NCBI GenBank assembly: GCA_034716535.1
Contig: JAYEJW010000497.1
Span: 1-7,717, forward strand
Direction of reading: 5' to 3'
Source of the DNA: JAYEJW01 sp034716535
GTDB taxonomy: Bacteria > Pseudomonadota > Gammaproteobacteria > Chromatiales > Chromatiaceae
Length of the DNA: 7,717 bases
Below are positions 1 through 6,631 of the stretch, piece by piece (within the stretch, counting starts at the first letter, position 1; each line of letters opens with the position of its first letter). The position numbers and the translations under genes were made by a program. The notes under the pieces were generated by a model. It worked only from the letters and a program-made list of their open reading frames with translations. It was not told the DNA's origin and searched no databases.

Positions 1-614
1 TCTGCGAGGTCTCGGCGCCAGGTTCGGGGCAGCTTGCTCCAATCGGTAAGGGACGGCCACGCACAATGGAGAAGCAACGCCTGTCGAGCATCTGGCCGCG
101 TCTTCCGCAGGAGCGGCGGGACGCAGGCCATCTGGAAATCTTGAAGCAGGTAGACCGGGTTGAGCGCCGAGAACGACGCCGAGCTCAGGCGGTCGACGAC
201 GTCGCGGGTGAACTGGCGAAAAGCCACCCAGCTGCGAGCGTCCTCGGGACCGAAGGCTGGCTCTTCGATGTCGTCCCACACGGCGTGCAGCGCGCGCCAC
301 AAGATGTTGCTAAACAGTCGGTCCTGCGCGGCGCGGATGACATCGGATTGGTGGTCGACCAGACTGAGTCGAAAGGGTGGGAGGCCATCAGGATCGACTT
401 CGACGCCCTTCGGCCAGCGAGCCAGCGCATCCCGTTCAATCTGGTTCTCCGCACTTGCCACCCAGTGGGCATCGACCGCGGATGCCAGCTCGGAAACGAC
501 GTGGGCAACTCCTCCAGGCAAAGGCGGAGCCGACGCGTTCTGGCCCACTCGGCGCGCTGCACCAACCGGTCCGCGCTTGCAGGCGATGAAGCACTGAACG
601 GCTGTGGACTTCAC
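1..614 (-). CDS. valL: VldE/ValL-like pseudo-glycosyltransferase, GT20 fold (3' end beyond window)
   Basis: The gene encodes the N-terminal 204 residues of a trehalose-6-phosphate-synthase-like protein and runs off the left edge. VldE/ValL joins GDP-valienol to validamine 7-phosphate through a C-N bond, giving validoxylamine A 7'-phosphate. Visible landmarks are a donor-side PGG loop (residues 33-35), SNILW (102-106), the block PAFGPEDARSWVAFRQFTRD (119-138), VYLLQDF (154-160) and LLLHCAWP (180-187). D159 and H183 fall where OtsA has its Asp130 and His154. The stretches around WVASA, FGPEDAR and RFTRD-like residues fit my memory of VldE better than OtsA, and the OtsA N-terminal VVSNR motif is absent. 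The start is GTG at 614-612, overlapping the TGA of the dehydrogenase by four bases (GTGA). No clear Shine-Dalgarno precedes it, so translation is probably coupled. The histidine usual before the Asp is Q158. A plain trehalose-6-phosphate synthase is the main alternative. Confidence 0.82.
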   Translation of the reverse strand, partial: MKSTAVQCFIACKRGPVGAARRVGQNASAPPLPGGVAHVVSELASAVDAHWVASAENQIERDALARWPKGVEVDPDGLPPFRLSLVDHQSDVIRAAQDRLFSNILWRALHAVWDDIEEPAFGPEDARSWVAFRQFTRDVVDRLSSASFSALNPVYLLQDFQMACVPPLLRKTRPDARQALLLHCAWPSLTDWSKLPRTWRRDLA

Positions 615-1615
615 GGAACGAGAACGACTTTGGCCTGGCTTGAGTTGCCTCGTGTCCTCGCCCTGTAATCGACACCCAGGCTGATGAGGGCTGCCTCGAA
701 GTCCGCCAATCTGAACTCGGCAGTGACGATCCGACGAGAGCGCGGCTCGCTGGCCAAGAGGTCGAGAGCTGCCGGATACGACCCCGCGGTGTCGCATGAA
801 GCGACGAGGTCAATTCCACGTTCGACAAGCTGGGCGAGGGGGATCGACGCCCGGTACCCGCGGGCAATGCCGAGAAGCAAGATCTGTCCCCCGCGGTCGA
901 TGCGTGGAAGCAGCGAGTCGACGCAACGCCCAACGGTGTCAACCGCCAACTCGACCATGGGCGCCGTGGTGGAATCCACCGACGTCACGACCGAGGCGTC
1001 GAGAATGCGTGCGGCCAACTCCGACCGCTGCGGGTCACTCTCGACAACTTCGACCGTGGCTCCACGCGCTTCGCACGCAACCGCGGTCAAGAGTCCGATC
1101 GGGCCCGCGCCGAGCACGAGCACGCGATCCCCAATCTGGATTCGGGTTCGCGCGAGGCCGGTGAGAACGCAGGCCAGTGGCTCGGTAAGCGTGGCCGAGG
1201 CGAAGGAGATCGCGTCGGGAATGCGATGCACGAAGCGGGAGCTGCTGCGGTAGAATTCGGCGAACATCCCGTCAGTTGAAACGCCTGCTTCACCTCGCAG
1301 CTTGCCCTCGCAGTAGTTCACGTAACCTCGACGACACTGCCGACACTCTGTGCAGTAATAGGTCGGGTTGATGACCACGCGGTCGTCGACCTCGAGGTTG
1401 TCGACTGCTGACCCCACCGCAATCAAAACGCCCGAGGATTCATGACCGAGGATGACGCCCTCGTTGGCGTCAAGTTGCCCAAGGAGGATCTGCACGTCAG
1501 TTCCGCAAATGCCGGTGGCAGCGATCTCGACAATGACGTCGTCGTCGTTCGCGATGATCGGGCGTGGGGCATCGACGAGCTTAATTCCGGTCGTGCTGTA
1601 CCTAAGTGCTTTCAT
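611..1615 (-). CDS. Zinc-dependent medium-chain dehydrogenase, probable cyclitol (valienone/validone) reductase
   Basis: This 334-residue protein has the normal length for the MDR alcohol/polyol dehydrogenase family. Catalytic-zinc residues are C37 (GICGTD), H58-E59 (GHE) and E145 (TEP). Four structural-zinc cysteines sit at 88, 91, 94 and 102. A Rossmann dinucleotide loop GAGPIG lies at 169-174, followed by acidic residues (E192, D194) at the end of the next strand, which suggests NAD(H), though this is not certain. The fold gives no exact substrate. Its place between an aminotransferase and a VldE-like coupling enzyme suggests the ValN role: setting the redox state of the C7-cyclitol ketone before amination. 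The ATG (1615-1613) overlaps the preceding TGA by four bases (ATGA), and a GGAG lies seven bases upstream. Without its neighbours I would call it a sorbitol/threonine-dehydrogenase-like enzyme of unknown substrate. Confidence 0.9.
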   Translation of the reverse strand: MKALRYSTTGIKLVDAPRPIIANDDDVIVEIAATGICGTDVQILLGQLDANEGVILGHESSGVLIAVGSAVDNLEVDDRVVINPTYYCTECRQCRRGYVNYCEGKLRGEAGVSTDGMFAEFYRSSSRFVHRIPDAISFASATLTEPLACVLTGLARTRIQIGDRVLVLGAGPIGLLTAVACEARGATVEVVESDPQRSELAARILDASVVTSVDSTTAPMVELAVDTVGRCVDSLLPRIDRGGQILLLGIARGYRASIPLAQLVERGIDLVASCDTAGSYPAALDLLASEPRSRRIVTAEFRLADFEAALISLGVDYRARTRGNSSQAKVVLVP

Positions 1616-3885
1616 GCTCGAACTCCGAACTCGGCCTCAAGTGTATCGTCGAGCGCATCGACCAGCTTATCGATTTCGTCGCGCGTAATGACGAGGGGAG
1701 GGCGGACTTTGACCACGCTTCCGCGACCGTACCGCGAGCCGCGAAGGATGAGCCCGTGGTCGAGGCCTCTGGCAATGATTCGGTTGGCGAGGTCGGCGTC
1801 CGGGGAGCCGTCTTGCGCAACAAACTCTAGACCCCACATTAGCGCGTAGCCGCGCACGTCGCCGATGCGTGGAAACTTCTCCGCTAGCTTTTGGAGGCGC
1901 TCCCCCAAGTGAGCGCCTACAGCGCGAACATGCTCCAGAAAGCCGGGGGCGCGCAGCTGGCAGATCGTCGCGAGGGCGGTTGCCGTGGACACGAGGCTGC
2001 CCGAGCCGGTGAAGGCGTGCTGACTGCGCGGCACCGCGTCAAAGCGCTCTTCCATCAGGATCGCGGCCCGCGGTACCGGACCACCCAAGCCCTTGCCCAG
2101 AACCATCATGTCGGGGAAGACATCGTAGTATTGGGCGGCAAACATGTAGCCGGTGCGCCCCATTCCCGACTGCACCTCGTCGAAGATCAGAACGATGCCG
2201 TACTCATCACACAGCGCTCGCAACTTGCGGAAGTAACCCCTGGGAGGAGCGATGTTTCCACCGTTTCCCAGTATCGGCTCGACCACCATGGCAGCGACGG
2301 AGCCACTGCTAGCGTACTCGATGAACTGACGAATTCGCGACACGCACATGAGGTCGCAGGTCGGATGCGTTTGGTCGTAGAAGCAGCGGTAGCAATAGGC
2401 GGGCGGAACGTGGAGAAAACCCGGGCTGCGGGCCGGATAGAGTTCTTTTCGAAACGCGTTGCCGGAGACTTCGGTCGCCAGCGCCGTTTGGCCGTGGTGA
2501 CTCATAAAGAGCGAGATGACGTCGCGTCGACCTGTCGTGGCTTGCGCAATCTTGATCGCGCCTTCCATAGCCGTGGAACCAGACACGTCGCGTAGATGAA
2601 CCCGGGTGAGATTGCTCGGCGAGATCTCCACGAGCTGACGAGCAAGCTCGAATGGTTCCGGCGAGACGAGGGCGGACGAAAGATACGGTAAGCGATCGAT
2701 CTGCTCGTGCATCGCTTCCCGGATGGCCGGGTGGTTGTAGCCAAGGGCCTGGTCAAACGTTCCCGAGCCGCAGTCGATGTACTCTCGGCCCGACTGATCT
2801 CGCACGTAGATACCCGAGGCCGACTCGGCGACAATGTGCCTCCGCGCGACTTCCTCGCCGCGATACATCGCCACGCAGCCGCGAAGAATCGTGTCCGATG
2901 CGGCGTGGGTCGAGGTGGCTCCTGACCGCTCGCGATTCGGCACCGGCTCTGCGAACCGAGCGACGACGCGTCGACGGTCTTCGGCAAGCTTTTCGACGGT
3001 CGCCGTATGGACAACCGTTGTGCTCTCGCCCCCCCACATCAATCGCAGAGGCTGCCCACGGGACACGGCCATGGGGGTCTCGAAGCCCAGGTTGGCGACA
3101 TCGGGCAATGAGACCCGCAACTCGGCGGAGTGGACGCTGCCCGCGACGAGTACGCGAGCGCGGCAAATGAAATCGCCTGGGGTGGGCGCGGTGCTGACGC
3201 GACCAGCGGTGAGCGGGCCGAGATCGCGCAGTGCTTGGACGACAGTCGCGGGTGGTGTCGGCAGGAATCGATCCACCAGCTCGGGGAAGCGGCGGATTCG
3301 CAGCGAAGCCTTGGAGACCTCGCCAAACCCGTACTCGGCAAACACGAAGGCCATTCGCGCCTCAGCGGCAGCGAGCTCGTCCGAGCGCGTGTCACCGACG
3401 TACACAGCCGACGACAGGGCGTGCCTCTGCCTCATGGCAAGCAGGTTGTGGGCCTTGGACAGGCCGGTGTCACCATGGCAAAGCGCACCCGCGATCCATG
3501 GGCCCACCCCTGATCGATCAAGGAAAGATGCGAGATAGTCCGTGTCGCAGTTGCTGACGACAAAGATGGGATAGGTCTCGTTGAGTCTTTTCAAACCCGC
3601 TGCAACCCCGTCGTACAGGGCGGCACCCTCTCGCTCGAGAAACTCGACCTCGTAGCGAAAGCAGTCACGAACAAGCGCCTCCCCGTCGCTTGCCGCGAGG
3701 TTGGGGAAAATGGCCACCGCAAACTCGTGCAGAGTCTTGCCCATGCATCGTCGGAGGTCGTTGGCCGATATTCGTCGGTCGGTGCCTCGCTCACTAAGGC
3801 ATGCGTTCCAGGCCCGCGAGCAGGTTTCACTCGAGTCCCACAACGTCCCATCTAGATCGAAAAGAAGCCCGATCTCACTCCCCAT
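1612..3885 (-). CDS. HAD phosphatase - middle domain - class III aminotransferase fusion
   Basis: One 757-residue protein with three parts. Residues 1-~210 are a HAD hydrolase of the phosphoglycolate-phosphatase type: FDLDGT with D10 and D12, S111 in VVSNC, K144, and VGDTRSD with D165 and D169; the cap lies between motifs I and II. Residues ~211-330 are a beta-rich-looking segment I cannot assign. Residues ~331-757 are a complete fold-type I, class III PLP aminotransferase, with SGSTAMEGA (435-443) at the cofactor phosphate site, FDEVQSGMGRTG with D569, and the Schiff-base lysine K598 in LGKGLGG. Cysteines C498, C501, C510 and C514 follow a pattern common in one branch of class III enzymes. 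In validamycin assembly separate proteins carry out amination (ValM) and final dephosphorylation (ValO/VldH); here both would sit in one chain. The start has AGAGG (3893-3897) seven bases upstream. It is first in the operon. Substrates are inferred from context. Confidence 0.92.
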   Translation of the reverse strand: MGSEIGLLFDLDGTLWDSSETCSRAWNACLSERGTDRRISANDLRRCMGKTLHEFAVAIFPNLAASDGEALVRDCFRYEVEFLEREGAALYDGVAAGLKRLNETYPIFVVSNCDTDYLASFLDRSGVGPWIAGALCHGDTGLSKAHNLLAMRQRHALSSAVYVGDTRSDELAAAEARMAFVFAEYGFGEVSKASLRIRRFPELVDRFLPTPPATVVQALRDLGPLTAGRVSTAPTPGDFICRARVLVAGSVHSAELRVSLPDVANLGFETPMAVSRGQPLRLMWGGESTTVVHTATVEKLAEDRRRVVARFAEPVPNRERSGATSTHAASDTILRGCVAMYRGEEVARRHIVAESASGIYVRDQSGREYIDCGSGTFDQALGYNHPAIREAMHEQIDRLPYLSSALVSPEPFELARQLVEISPSNLTRVHLRDVSGSTAMEGAIKIAQATTGRRDVISLFMSHHGQTALATEVSGNAFRKELYPARSPGFLHVPPAYCYRCFYDQTHPTCDLMCVSRIRQFIEYASSGSVAAMVVEPILGNGGNIAPPRGYFRKLRALCDEYGIVLIFDEVQSGMGRTGYMFAAQYYDVFPDMMVLGKGLGGPVPRAAILMEERFDAVPRSQHAFTGSGSLVSTATALATICQLRAPGFLEHVRAVGAHLGERLQKLAEKFPRIGDVRGYALMWGLEFVAQDGSPDADLANRIIARGLDHGLILRGSRYGRGSVVKVRPPLVITRDEIDKLVDALDDTLEAEFGVRA
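2896..3255 (-). other. Unassigned linker domain inside the HAD-aminotransferase fusion
   Basis: Residues ~211-330 of the fusion match neither the HAD core nor the aminotransferase. The segment alternates short hydrophobic strands and turns: ICRARVLVAGSV, then LPDVANLGFETPM, then RGQPLRLMWGG, then RRRVVARFAEPV. This layout recalls a PilZ-like small beta barrel, but the RxxxR and DxSxxG residues that bind cyclic di-GMP in PilZ are not visible. A structural spacer or a small ligand-binding barrel are both possible. The domain limits are estimates. Confidence 0.45.
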
Positions 3886-4422
3886 GGATTTGCCTCTCGC
3901 GTGATTCGCGATGTCTTTGATTGCTGAAAACGGTGCTCGCTCTGGTTCGGGCTCAATCAGGTGTTTGCTCCGCGGTCAAACCTCCCGGAATATGTACGTT
4001 GGTTGTGTTTAGGCGGTTTCGGTTCAAACCGTCAATGACTGGCACCAGGAACCTTGCTCCTATGCGAAATACAGCCGCCTTCCAAACCCATCTCTTGTTC
4101 TGTTCGCCTACAGCGCATGAGATCGAGGGGACCACAGTTGCAGACATGGAGAAATCCACGATCTCGCACCTTTTCTCCGCTCTCTGCATCGCCTTCGCGC
4201 AGGGCAGCCGGACTCTACATCGACTAGTCCAGGCTGGTGTGCCGCCTGCTGTTTCGGGACTCCTTCGCCGCGCACAGGCCGCTGAGGCGACTGCGTCCAC
4301 TTCGGAGGCCGCATTCGCTGCGTTGGGATGGCCCCCCTGCTGTTGGTAGTTGCATCATACCAATCGGCGAGCCAAGCTAGCACCTCTCAAGTAACCAAGC
4401 GTATGCTGCGAGGCGCAACCCC
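3886..4422. promoter_or_regulatory. Divergent intergenic region between the cyclitol operon and trehalase
   Basis: These 537 bases separate two divergently transcribed units and must hold at least the promoter of the leftward operon and probably that of the trehalase. Parts are poorer in GC than the flanking genes (about 52 % over 3961-4020). Open frames exist on both strands (3921-4349 plus, 3953-4300 minus), but their translations show no recognisable family, no hydrophobic-core pattern and no good ribosome site. I see no convincing -35/-10 pair, riboswitch or terminator. The only structured element noticed is the short inverted repeat at 4014-4031. The length is large for a simple divergent promoter, so a small RNA or a decayed gene remains possible. 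Confidence 0.5.
4014..4031. repeat. Short inverted repeat, possible operator
   Basis: CGGTTT (4014-4019) and AAACCG (4026-4031) form a perfect 6-base inverted repeat around CGGTTC. It sits about 130 bases upstream of the fusion gene start and about 390 upstream of the trehalase. The size suits a binding site for a dimeric regulator, but a 6-base stem occurs often by chance and no regulator gene is in the window. Confidence 0.25.
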
Positions 4423-6144
4423 ATGGAGAAACCGATTGCACGCTTCTTGGGCCTGACCGGGCAATTGTTTCAAGCCAATCTGTCCAACCGTCACCCAGAC
4501 AGCCCGATCCTACCGACAAGGCGAGCCCCCTGGGATGCGGCTCTTGTCTTGCTCTTCACGCTCATCGCATTTTACTCGGCGAGCTCGGTTGAGGGGCGAG
4601 CATTGGCAGAACCCGACCGACTCAACGCGATCGAGTCCTATATCGACACCACTTGGGATGCCCTGACCCGTTCGAACCAGGATTTGCTCGCATCGCTCAA
4701 GGACCCGAAGCTCGGCGAGCGCGACCGCTGGACGCTCTATGTTGCACAGGACGTCGACGACAGGACCATCGAAAAAGACTTGCGTGCCAAGCTCCCCGAG
4801 GCCGCCATGGCGCAGATCCAGATACGCGGTCTGCCCGCTCACGTGGATGACATCGACGAGCACGGCTTACTCTACCTGCCGGAGCCCTACGTGGTCCCAG
4901 GTGGGCGCTTCAACGAAATGTATGGCTGGGACAGCTACTTCATCCTGGTTGGGCTGCTGCGCGACGGCAAGACCGAGCTTGCACGTTTCATGGTCGACAA
5001 CTTTGTCTACCAAGTCGAGCACTATGGCAAGATCCTCAATGCCAACCGCACCTACTATTTGACACGCTCCCAGCCACCTTTCCTGACGGCGATGGTGCTC
5101 GGTGTCTACGAGCAGAACGGGGACAAGGAATGGCTTGTCGGCACACTGCCTGCAATCGAGCGCACCTACGAAATGTGGATCAGTGAGCCACATCTGACCG
5201 CGGAAACGGGACTTTCGCGATATTACGACCTCGGTTCCGGACCGGCACCGGAGGTCGTGGCCGACGAGCGTGACGCCGAGGGTCGCACCCACTACGACCG
5301 CGTCCGCGAGTACTTCAAGACGCACGACGTCAGGGCCTACGACGAAGTGCTCTACTACGATTCGGCCAAGGATCAGCTCACCGACCTGTTCTATGTCGGC
5401 GATCGCTCCATGCGCGAATCCGGCTTCGATCCATCCAACCGTTTCGGACCGTTCAATGCCGATATCACCTTCTATAACCCGGTCTGCTTGAATTCGCTGC
5501 TTTACCGCATGGAGACCGACAGCGCACAGATTGCGCACATCCTCGGCCGTGAGGAGGATGCCGAGCGATGGCGCCAGCGTGCAGCCGAGCGCAAGGCGCG
5601 CATCGACCGCCATCTCTGGGATGACGCAGCCGGACTCTATCTCGACTATCGCATTCCAGACGGCGAGCGTCGTTACTACCCATTTGCGGCGACCTTCTAC
5701 CCGCTCTGGGTCGGCGCGGCATCGAAGGAACAGGCCGCAGGCGTCGTGGCCAATCTACCGCTGTTCGAGCGTCCCGGCGGGTTGATGACCAGCACCAACC
5801 GCAGCGGCAGCCAGTGGGACGCGCCGTTCGGATGGGCGCCGATGCAGCTGATCGCGGTGCAGGGCTTGCGCCGCTACGGTTACGACGAAGCCGCCGACCG
5901 AATCTCCATCAACTTCCTATCCCTGGTGCTCAAAGAGTTCCTCGAGCACAACGTCATCGTCGAGAAGTACGACGTCGAGCGCCGCGAATCGGACGTATCC
6001 GCCAACATCCGCTACGGCTACTCGGAGAACGTAATCGGCTTCGGCTGGACCAACGCGGCCTTTGTCGAGCTGTTGGCCGAGCTTCCGCAGGCGCGCCGAG
6101 AGCTGGTGCTGCGGTTGGGAGGGATCGGCACTCCTGGAGACTGA
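4423..6144 (+). CDS. treA: Secreted or periplasmic trehalase, GH37
   Basis: The 573-residue enzyme would hydrolyse trehalose to two glucoses. Both classical family signatures are intact: PGGRFNEMYGWDSY (159-172) and QWDAPFGWAP (464-473). ANRTYYLTRSQPP (207-219) matches the substrate-binding block. The likely general acid is D336 in ESGFDPSNR, and the likely base is E514 in VEKYDV. A hydrophobic stretch (39-52) after RR, with an ALA site at 60-62, suggests Sec export to the periplasm or outside. The ~35 residues before it are unusually long, so translation may really begin further in. For the ATG used, a weak GAGG lies nine bases upstream. The glycine-rich GGGGGEY loop of E. coli trehalase is missing: residues 519-535 read ERRESDVSANIRYGYSE before the conserved GFGWTN. 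The gene diverges from a validoxylamine-like operon whose expected product inhibits trehalases, hinting at tolerance or salvage; that link is inferred. Confidence 0.93.
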   Translation: MEKPIARFLGLTGQLFQANLSNRHPDSPILPTRRAPWDAALVLLFTLIAFYSASSVEGRALAEPDRLNAIESYIDTTWDALTRSNQDLLASLKDPKLGERDRWTLYVAQDVDDRTIEKDLRAKLPEAAMAQIQIRGLPAHVDDIDEHGLLYLPEPYVVPGGRFNEMYGWDSYFILVGLLRDGKTELARFMVDNFVYQVEHYGKILNANRTYYLTRSQPPFLTAMVLGVYEQNGDKEWLVGTLPAIERTYEMWISEPHLTAETGLSRYYDLGSGPAPEVVADERDAEGRTHYDRVREYFKTHDVRAYDEVLYYDSAKDQLTDLFYVGDRSMRESGFDPSNRFGPFNADITFYNPVCLNSLLYRMETDSAQIAHILGREEDAERWRQRAAERKARIDRHLWDDAAGLYLDYRIPDGERRYYPFAATFYPLWVGAASKEQAAGVVANLPLFERPGGLMTSTNRSGSQWDAPFGWAPMQLIAVQGLRRYGYDEAADRISINFLSLVLKEFLEHNVIVEKYDVERRESDVSANIRYGYSENVIGFGWTNAAFVELLAELPQARRELVLRLGGIGTPGD

Positions 6145-6361
6145 TCGTGCGCAGGAGCTACCGGCGCTCGCCGCAACCCTGCTGCCGACCGGGGAGCTGC
6201 CTGGACGTTGATTTCCCGAGGATTTGATCCCACAGCTGCCGACGCCGGTTGCTCTTCCAATCAAGGAGTACCTGGACGAGAGGCACCCCTTGGCCAAGCT
6301 CCTGCGGCTGTGCAGTGCGGCGGAGATTATCATGCACTACGCACTTATCCTGGCCGTTGGT

Positions 6362-6604
6362 CGGCGTGTCGCGTTTCTCCTCGTGAAATCCGGCGGGTAC
6401 GTCCTATGCCGCCGGGGACTCGACAAAACACCAGCCGAGCCCCACAGCGCCCACAAATGGCTGGACGGGGTGTCGGATGCCCTTACAGATTCTCTGCGCT
6501 GGCTCCGGGATACAATATCCCCTGCGCCACTACGACAATCCGTACGGGCTCGACCCCTACCGCGGACTACCGGCCTTTGCTCAGCTCTCCATGGCCGGCA
6601 GCGG
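6362..6604. other. 243-base in-frame insert inside the decayed copy
   Basis: This segment separates two blocks that are contiguous in the intact gene at 6939. Its length is exactly 81 codons, so the frame is kept. I see no terminal inverted repeats or target duplication at the borders, so it does not look like a standard insertion sequence or a miniature transposable element. One frame holds the peptide HYDNPYGLDPYRGLPAF (about 6527-6577), which looks more protein-like than the rest but belongs to no family I recognise. Confidence 0.4.
6507..6521. repeat. Perfect short inverted repeat
   Basis: GGGATA (6507-6512), loop CAA, TATCCC (6516-6521): a 6-base perfect stem with a 3-base loop. It has no following T-run, so it is not a typical terminator. 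It may be a chance or regulatory palindrome in the insert upstream of the HEPN-like gene. Confidence 0.25.
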
Positions 6605-6631
6605 ATGCTGCAAGCGGATCCAGAGAGATTC

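Larger units (their letters stand above)
6224..6631 (+). pseudogene. Decayed partial copy of the start of the HEPN-like gene at 6939
   Basis: Translation from the TTG at 6224 gives 46 residues that align without gaps to residues 8-53 of the gene at 6939, with 28 identical by my count, including KEYLDERHP and AKLLRLC. At the DNA level 20 bases are identical (6269-6288 and 7005-7024). Homology then stops at 6361 and resumes at 6605 as MLQADPERF, matching VLQRDPERF, which in the downstream gene follows immediately. The in-frame stop at 6209-6211 leaves no room for the first seven residues of the intact protein, and no ATG starts the copy. After 6631 the frame drifts into sequence without family resemblance and ends at 6754. 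I read it as a truncated, interrupted duplicate. A functional small protein using TTG cannot be excluded. Confidence 0.7.

Noticed and set aside
1..614. Ordinary OtsA for trehalose synthesis
   Set aside because: The OtsA N-terminal VVSNR motif is missing, the conserved blocks follow VldE, and the neighbours are an aminotransferase and a dehydrogenase rather than otsB. Not excluded until the C-terminal half is seen.
66..668. 200-codon open frame on the plus strand
   Set aside because: It lies antisense to the VldE-like gene, has an Arg-rich composition with no family resemblance, and the minus-strand frame shows clear GT20 motifs.
436..942. 168-codon minus-strand open frame overlapping the dehydrogenase end
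   Set aside because: It is an out-of-frame shadow of the dehydrogenase and GT20 genes; low-complexity Ser/Arg translation.
2834..3538. 234-codon plus-strand open frame, and similar ones at 1891-2595 and 2652-3170
   Set aside because: These are antisense to the HAD-aminotransferase gene, whose catalytic motifs are all in the minus frame; their translations look random for GC-rich DNA.
3921..4349. 142-codon open frame in the divergent intergenic region (and 3953-4300 on the minus strand)
   Set aside because: No recognisable family, no ribosome site, and the composition differs from the neighbours. Left as unannotated control DNA.
4867..5613. 248-codon minus-strand open frame
   Set aside because: It is the complement of the trehalase catalytic region; the plus frame carries both GH37 signatures.
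6145..6211. Terminator after the trehalase
   Set aside because: GC-rich and mildly self-complementary, but with no clean stem followed by a T-run.
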